From an uncultured Clostridia bacterium (GTDB lineage Bacteria > Bacillota_A > Clostridia > Christensenellales > Aristaeellaceae): DNA of 9,246 nucleotides. The stretch is from NCBI GenBank assembly GCA_947165745.1, contig CAMVBO010000041.1:1-9246 (forward strand), in the 5' to 3' direction. Below the pieces are notes generated by a model. The model did no database searches, was not told where the DNA came from, and saw nothing but the letters and a program-made list of their open reading frames with translations. The translations under genes and the position numbers were made by a program. This document shows positions 6,901-9,246 of the stretch, piece by piece (the first letter of the stretch is position 1; every line of letters begins with the position of its first letter).

Positions 6901-7302
6901 GTCGTCGTAGCGATCATCGTCGTCGTAGCGGTCATCGTCGTCATAACGGCCATCGTCGTCGTAGCGGTCATCGTCGTCATAGCGGCGGTCATCGTCGTAA
7001 CGGTCATCATTGTCGTATCGGCGGTCATCGTCGTAATCGCCGTTGCCGCCGTCGTAGTCGTCATAATCATCGTCGCCGGCGCGATCGTCATCGTTGTAAT
7101 CGTCGGCATAGCCCTCGTTCCGGGCATCATAAGCGTCCTGATAGCCTTCCTCGCCATCAGTTTCGATATTATCCACATATTCATCATCCGCCGGAGCCTT
7201 CCTGCCGCCGAAGAGGCGATGGACGCTGCCGTCCCCCATCCGCCAGGCCAGGCCATTGTCCGACAGATTGAATTTGAGTTTTCCAATCGCATGTGTCGCC
7301 AT
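3919..7302 (-). CDS. Large membrane protein with Asp-rich N-terminal tract and 13 His-Cys/CxxC zinc-site-like modules
   Basis: I recognise no named family for this 1127-residue protein. Residues 1-50 hold a short N-terminal segment (KLKFNLSDNGLAWRMGDG). Residues 54-181 are low-complexity Asp/Tyr/Arg with a core of YDDDDR units. Residues 194-212 and about 223-245 are two hydrophobic helices joined by an Arg-rich loop, followed by a Pro/Thr/Asp-rich linker to about 328. Residues 329-1115 contain 13 modules of about 42 residues with consensus VYATKGGKYYHxxxxC then SGMxxA, a helix-like LxxAlxxGkkaCPvC. Each offers one His and three Cys, as in Ada-like or nuclease-tail short zinc-binding domains. 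All 40 cysteines of the protein lie in this region. Metal binding at the envelope is inferred. ATG at 7302 has AAGGTGG eight bases upstream; the in-frame GTG at 7314 lies inside that site and is rejected. Divergent from the CapA-like gene; a strong terminator follows. Confidence 0.9.
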   Translation of the reverse strand: MATHAIGKLKFNLSDNGLAWRMGDGSVHRLFGGRKAPADDEYVDNIETDGEEGYQDAYDARNEGYADDYNDDDRAGDDDYDDYDGGNGDYDDDRRYDNDDRYDDDRRYDDDDRYDDDGRYDDDDRYDDDDRYDDDDRYDDDRYDDDRRYDDGRYDNDYRDGYDDRYQDVDADDYEGGYDDGQSSLMRYVDENDWVTYLLLFLFPPLGIYLLWRRNRFDPPLRWGLTAASAIWFVVALILLLRGLFGGAGDQQIQPSITIPPAQTIVTVAPDEGNIPSIDLGGGDTANDEDEGDTDEGDVAASTLTGDDVQPTATPLANAVTGANANNATYVWSPASGLYYHSSNTCPSIEEGVQVWQVTKEIAENSRHQNPCPDCIGGGTVTTYYARADGKYYHVDATCSKMKNAKVYTKEAAEGEGKTPCPVCILKTQSSLDATAVSSAVFINSSTTDKSGIQVYATKGGTHFHVKSNCSGMQGASKGSLKDALLAGKTACPVCCPTAGTLVYCRADSKSYHSNKTCQGMKNAKQVTLAEAMVMGKQRCDVCMKGASSSITDNTSGKNSGSAVSLTSATGDNVKVYATQNGKYYHTNSTCSGMKGAQLFTLKAMLQAGKQACPVCASSANTTVYASKGGTYYHSYATCSNMQNATSGSLAEALAAGYKRCPKCWDKSGKAVTPNSTSTASSKTTTVQTVSESKKSAAPSKATATNTYVYATAKGSYYHLNSTCSGMQGASRVSLKTAINAGKKACPICASAANRTVYSTKTGSHYHAASVCVETGMKNGTKRKLSEALMMGQTACPHCLSSKKAAQNAQETAKAVQQAVATAARQTTTYKSGKSGVRVYASLTGKYYHTKSNCPKLSGSASRVTLETALNYGKKACPDCASAAKRTVYATKGGKYYHYSKKCAGSNARKGTLASALAYGLDPCPNCVSHTASAASPVTTAYKGGPSGSKVYAPAASKYYHSSKTCSGMAGASRVSLETAMNYGKKACPVCLAVANFKVYAAPGDSHYHYSKAHAGSGAIGGSLAKARALGLKACATCTKLAAGATSYDNGGAVNAPVSSREYPGYPDTSVYIDLASANSYYHLSAKCSKAKFSGGTKVTLQYAVDWDYKACPYCNPPTKVVPDTDV
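3958..6318 (-). repeat. Thirteen-copy coding repeat (six dyads plus one terminal module)
   Basis: Module ligand positions (residues of the 1127-aa protein, in order His, Cys, Cys, Cys) are 341/346/372/375, 394/399/421/424, 465/470/492/495, 513/518/540/543, 586/591/613/616, 634/639/661/664, 719/724/746/749, 767/772/796/799, 849/854/877/880, 898/903/924/927, 961/966/988/991, 1009/His1014/1035/1038 and 1083/1088/1112/1115. The linker from the last Cys to the next module start is eight or nine residues inside a dyad but longer between dyads, and often Ser/Thr-rich. First-position modules share SGMxGA after the first Cys; second-position ones are more varied, often with xxMxNA. This indicates duplication of a two-module unit. 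Confidence 0.88.
6760..7143 (-). repeat. Asp/Tyr/Arg low-complexity tract encoded by tandem DNA repeats
   Basis: The segment encodes residues 54-181 of the large protein. Five tandem 18-base units lie at 6891-6980; the first two (6891-6908 and 6909-6926) are identical and the others differ by a few, mostly third-position, bases. Each encodes YDDDDR. Flanking 12- to 18-base variants extend the pattern. All unit lengths are multiples of three, so copy-number change would keep the frame. Confidence 0.9.
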
Positions 7303-7310
7303 AGTTTGTA

Positions 7311-7317
7311 CCACCTT
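7311..7317 (-). promoter_or_regulatory. Ribosome binding site deciding the start of the large gene
   Basis: Read on the minus strand the site is AAGGTGG, eight bases before ATG at 7302. The possible GTG start at 7314 lies within these same bases and would have no site of its own, so the ATG is the start. Confidence 0.8.
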
Positions 7318-7339
7318 ATATCAATACCGAAGCACTGCG

Positions 7340-7374
7340 GGCGTCCGCCGATACGGCGCAGAGCATGGGACGCC
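7340..7374 (-). promoter_or_regulatory. Leader-RNA stem structure of the large gene
   Basis: Within the roughly 90-base leader of the large gene, GGCGTCC (7340-7346) pairs with GGACGCC (7368-7374), and inside it GCCG (7347-7350) pairs with CGGC (7354-7357). No T-run follows on the minus strand, so it is not a terminator. It could shape mRNA stability or translation; no riboswitch class is recognised. Confidence 0.35.
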
Positions 7375-7398
7375 TGATAACTACTTAATGCCATTACA

Positions 7399-7427
7399 AG
7401 GATACATCATATATGCGCCGCTGTCAA
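7399..7427 (-). promoter_or_regulatory. Promoter of the large repeat-protein gene
   Basis: On the minus strand there is a consensus -35 TTGACA (7422-7427), a 17-base spacer and a weaker -10 TATCCT (7399-7404), about 97 bases ahead of the ATG at 7302. It lies at the edge of an AT-rich region, as expected for a sigma-A promoter. Confidence 0.62.
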
Positions 7428-7532
7428 TCGGTCCGGAGCTAAAAAATGAAATTTTGTCACATTCTTAATTAATAGAATTTCACATATAGAAATATTATTG
7501 CAAAAAATATACCAAAAAATCAAATTCTTCCA
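7428..7532. promoter_or_regulatory. AT-rich divergent control region with imperfect palindrome
   Basis: This is the core of the 337-base gap between the two divergent genes. It is strikingly AT-rich against the GC-rich genes. GTCACATTCT (7456-7465) and AGAATTTCAC (7474-7483) form inverted arms that match at 8 of 10 positions around TAATTAAT, a possible binding site lying between the two promoters. A-runs near 7441 and 7501-7520 could act as UP elements or cause bending. I see no open reading frame with a plausible ribosome site here. Confidence 0.5.
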
Positions 7533-7561
7533 TTGCCTGCCGGAGGCTGATATGCTATAAT
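7533..7561 (+). promoter_or_regulatory. Promoter of the CapA-like gene
   Basis: TTGCCT (7533-7538), a 17-base spacer and a perfect TATAAT (7556-7561) preceded by TGC, an extended -10, form a strong sigma-A-type promoter. It lies about 80 bases before the ATG at 7640 and faces the CapA-like gene. Confidence 0.85.
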
Positions 7562-7639
7562 ATTCATATCCTTATTAATTGGAATTAGTGGAACCCGGCG
7601 GAGGCTGTCCTTCCGACGGATTCGACGGAGGTAATCAAT

Positions 7640-8941
7640 ATGTCCAAAAAACCCGCAAAAGGCCTGAGAATCGGCAATTATCGCATCACGCCCCTGGGGC
7701 TTGGCACGCTGGGCGCGCTGGCGCTGATCCTGGTGGCCGTCATCGCGATCACGGTGCTGCGTCCGTCCGGGCAGCCGGATGTGGCCGTTTCTGGCGTCAT
7801 TCCGGATGTGACCCTTGCCGCCGGCGCGTTCGACGGGCCCACGCCCGTGCCGACGCCCACCCCGGCGCCCACGCCCACTCCGGAGCCGGAGCCCCGCAGC
7901 GCGACGATCCGCTCGCTGGGTGAAATTGCCATGCAGCAAAACCTGCTGCGCTCGGCTGTAAGCGGCAACACCTTTGATTTCAGCGACATGTTCTCCTACA
8001 TCTCCGATGTGATGGGGGACGCGGACTACACCGTGGGCGACGTGGAAGGCACGCTGGGCGGCACCACCGAATATTCCGGCAGCGACCGGATGGCCACTCC
8101 CCCCTCGCTGATCACCGCGCTGAAGGACTGCGGCGTCGATATGCTGACGCTGGCAAACGACCACGCGCTGGACGGCGGCTGGGCGGAGCTACAGGCCACC
8201 ATCGCCAACTGCCAGTCTGAGGGCATGGATTACGTGGGCGCGGCGGCCTCCGCCGAGGAGCGCTCGACGCCCGTCATCCGCGATATCAACGGCATCAACG
8301 TGGCCTTCCTGGCCTATACCGAGAGCCTGAACGGCAACGACGCCAAGGCCGATCCCGCCGCGCTGCAGTACGGCGTGAATCTGATCAGCAAGTCCAACGC
8401 CAAGAAGGACATCGAAGACGCCCGCGCCGCGGGGGCCGACGTGATCATCTGCTATTGCAGCTGGGGTGAAATGCTGAAGGCGTCCCCCACCGAAACCGAG
8501 ATCAAAATCGCTCAAAAGCTGGCCGAGTGGGGTGTGGACGTCATCATCGGGTACAACCCCCACGTGGTCCAGCCCGCCACCTGGCTGGAGAGCAAGGATG
8601 CCGCGGGCAACATCCACCGCACGCTGTGCCTGGGCTGCGCCGGCAATTTCCTGTCCGACCAGTACGGCCAATATGACAACGGCATAATCTTCCAGTTCAC
8701 CATTCAGGAGCCGGAGGAGCACGGCAAGTTCGCCATCACCAGCCCGGTCTACATTCCCACCTATGTGTGGCGCGCTGAGAACGAGGACGGCAAGTACAGC
8801 TACCATACCCTGGCCATCGGCCAGTGGCTGGACACCGAGCCGGAGGGCATGGCCTATGCCGACGCCGCCCGCATGCGCCAGGTTTGGGCCGACGTGCAGA
8901 GCGTGATGGGCTCCGACGTGGCCACCGTCGCCGCGAACTGA
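7640..8941 (+). CDS. CapA/PGA_cap-like membrane-anchored protein with degenerate metal motifs
   Basis: The 433-residue protein has a basic N-terminus, one hydrophobic anchor (about 18-40) without a lipobox, a Pro-Thr linker (67-85) and an outside domain resembling the CapA family (poly-gamma-glutamate capsule proteins with a metallophosphatase-like fold). Family landmarks are present in order: LGEIAMQQN (93-101, normally GDxM), GDVEGTL (133-139, normally xNLE), LANDHALDGGW (171-181, normally ANNHALDxG), CYCSWGEM (271-278, normally xHWGxE), IGYNPHVVQP (303-312, normally GxxPHxxQ) and CAGNFLSDQ (333-341, normally LGNFxFxQ). Several usual metal ligands are changed while the fold marks remain, so it may be a binding protein rather than an enzyme. 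ATG at 7640 has GGAGGT seven bases upstream. Divergent from the Cys-rich repeat protein; followed by a hairpin and mutY. A capsule role is not shown, as no other capsule genes are nearby. Confidence 0.85.
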   Translation: MSKKPAKGLRIGNYRITPLGLGTLGALALILVAVIAITVLRPSGQPDVAVSGVIPDVTLAAGAFDGPTPVPTPTPAPTPTPEPEPRSATIRSLGEIAMQQNLLRSAVSGNTFDFSDMFSYISDVMGDADYTVGDVEGTLGGTTEYSGSDRMATPPSLITALKDCGVDMLTLANDHALDGGWAELQATIANCQSEGMDYVGAAASAEERSTPVIRDINGINVAFLAYTESLNGNDAKADPAALQYGVNLISKSNAKKDIEDARAAGADVIICYCSWGEMLKASPTETEIKIAQKLAEWGVDVIIGYNPHVVQPATWLESKDAAGNIHRTLCLGCAGNFLSDQYGQYDNGIIFQFTIQEPEEHGKFAITSPVYIPTYVWRAENEDGKYSYHTLAIGQWLDTEPEGMAYADAARMRQVWADVQSVMGSDVATVAAN

Positions 8942-8963
8942 ACCGAAAAACCATAATATGAAC

Positions 8964-8987
8964 GGCGCCGCGCACATGCGCGGCGTC
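8964..8987 (+). terminator. GC-rich hairpin after the CapA-like gene (weak terminator)
   Basis: CGCCGCGC (8966-8973) and GCGCGGCG (8978-8985) form a perfect 8-bp stem with an ACAT loop, extendable to 10 bp with one G-U pair. Only a short GATTTAT follows, so termination is probably partial; the mutY ribosome site begins eight bases later. It may separate or attenuate mutY expression. Confidence 0.45.
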
Positions 8988-9005
8988 GATTTATAAGGAG
9001 GCTCC

Positions 9006-9246
9006 ATGTCCTTTTCTTCCGACCTGCTCCACTGGTACGACGCCAACGCCCGGAAACTGCCCTGGCGGGGCGAGAGCGACCCCTATCGTGTGTGGTTAAG
9101 CGAGATCATGCTCCAGCAGACCCAGGCCCAGACCGTGGCGGGCTACTATGCCCGCTTTTTGCGGCGCTTTCCGGACGTGTTCGCGCTGGCTGCCGCCGAG
9201 GAACGGGATGTGCTCAAGCTGTGGGAGGGACTGGGTTACTACAGCC
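9006..9246 (+). CDS. mutY: A/G-specific adenine DNA glycosylase MutY, 3' end off the window
   Basis: The first 80 residues are visible. MutY removes adenine mispaired with 8-oxoguanine in base excision repair. The start of the protein matches the family closely: WYDANARKLPWRG (10-22), PYRVWLSEIMLQQTQ (26-40) with the catalytic Glu at residue 33 (equivalent to E. coli Glu37), YYARFLRRFP (47-56) and LWEGLGYYS (72-80), the start of the helix-hairpin-helix fold. The iron-sulphur cluster and the C-terminal 8-oxoguanine recognition domain lie beyond the edge. The ATG at 9006 has AAGGAGG only four bases upstream (8995-9001), slightly close but strong. No separate promoter is evident between the preceding hairpin and the start, so it may rely on read-through from the CapA-like gene. 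Confidence 0.95.
   Translation, partial: MSFSSDLLHWYDANARKLPWRGESDPYRVWLSEIMLQQTQAQTVAGYYARFLRRFPDVFALAAAEERDVLKLWEGLGYYS

Noticed and set aside
6891..6980. The regular 18-base repeats as a CRISPR array
   Set aside because: The units abut with no unique spacers and encode an in-frame YDDDDR tract.
3898..7377. A 1159-codon open frame on the plus strand, rich in Val/Ile runs, lying opposite the large gene
   Set aside because: It is the mirror of the Asp-rich and Cys-module gene: its Val/Ile runs are the antisense of Asp codons. It has no ribosome site at its start, it runs through the minus-strand promoter-proximal leader, and it shows no domain. The minus frame has ordered motifs, a ribosome site, promoter and terminator.
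7256..7468. A 70-codon plus-strand frame across the divergent region
   Set aside because: It overlaps the start and leader of the large gene, has no ribosome site and covers a promoter.
8189..9046. A 285-codon minus-strand frame opposite the CapA-like gene and mutY start
   Set aside because: It is antisense to two well-supported genes, has no family motif, and crosses the intergenic hairpin.

Overview
This 9.2 kb GC-rich window looks like the chromosome of a high-GC member of the Clostridia (Bacillota). The evidence is the compact tsaE-tsaB-rimI gene order, strong AGGAGG-type ribosome binding sites, sigma-A-type promoters, a Pro-Thr linker in a CapA-like envelope protein and a Mur ligase with membrane segments. 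No rRNA marker is present, so the placement is inference. I see no tRNA, CRISPR array, phage gene or complete insertion sequence.

Left part (1-3842), all on the minus strand and transcribed right to left: galactokinase-family galK with its own promoter; then, after a 79-bp inverted-repeat element, tsaE, tsaB and rimI; then a membrane-anchored Mur ligase running off the left edge. TsaE and TsaB serve the universal tRNA modification t6A, RimI is a protein N-acetyltransferase, and the Mur ligase belongs to cell-wall precursor chemistry. tsaE-tsaB-rimI-mur is tightly packed (an 11-bp overlap, a 59-bp gap and an 8-bp gap) and probably one operon.

Centre (3864-7302), minus strand: a single 1127-residue gene, the most unusual item here. 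It has an N-terminal Asp/Tyr/Arg low-complexity tract encoded by in-frame tandem DNA repeats, then a two-helix membrane hairpin, then 13 copies of a roughly 42-residue module with the pattern His-x4-Cys ... Cys-x2-Cys. Twelve modules are arranged as six two-module dyads and one stands alone at the C-terminus. A strong terminator follows the gene.

Right part (7303-9246): a 337-bp AT-rich divergent control region with one promoter on each strand and an imperfect 28-bp palindrome between them. It drives the repeat protein leftwards and a CapA/PGA_cap-like membrane-anchored protein rightwards. The CapA-like protein has altered residues at several positions where the family carries metal ligands. 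A GC-rich hairpin separates it from mutY (adenine DNA glycosylase), which runs off the right edge.

The best candidate for an undescribed system is the divergent pair of envelope proteins, a multi-module zinc-site-like repeat protein and a degenerate CapA homologue, sharing one control region. Functional linkage is inferred from gene arrangement only.
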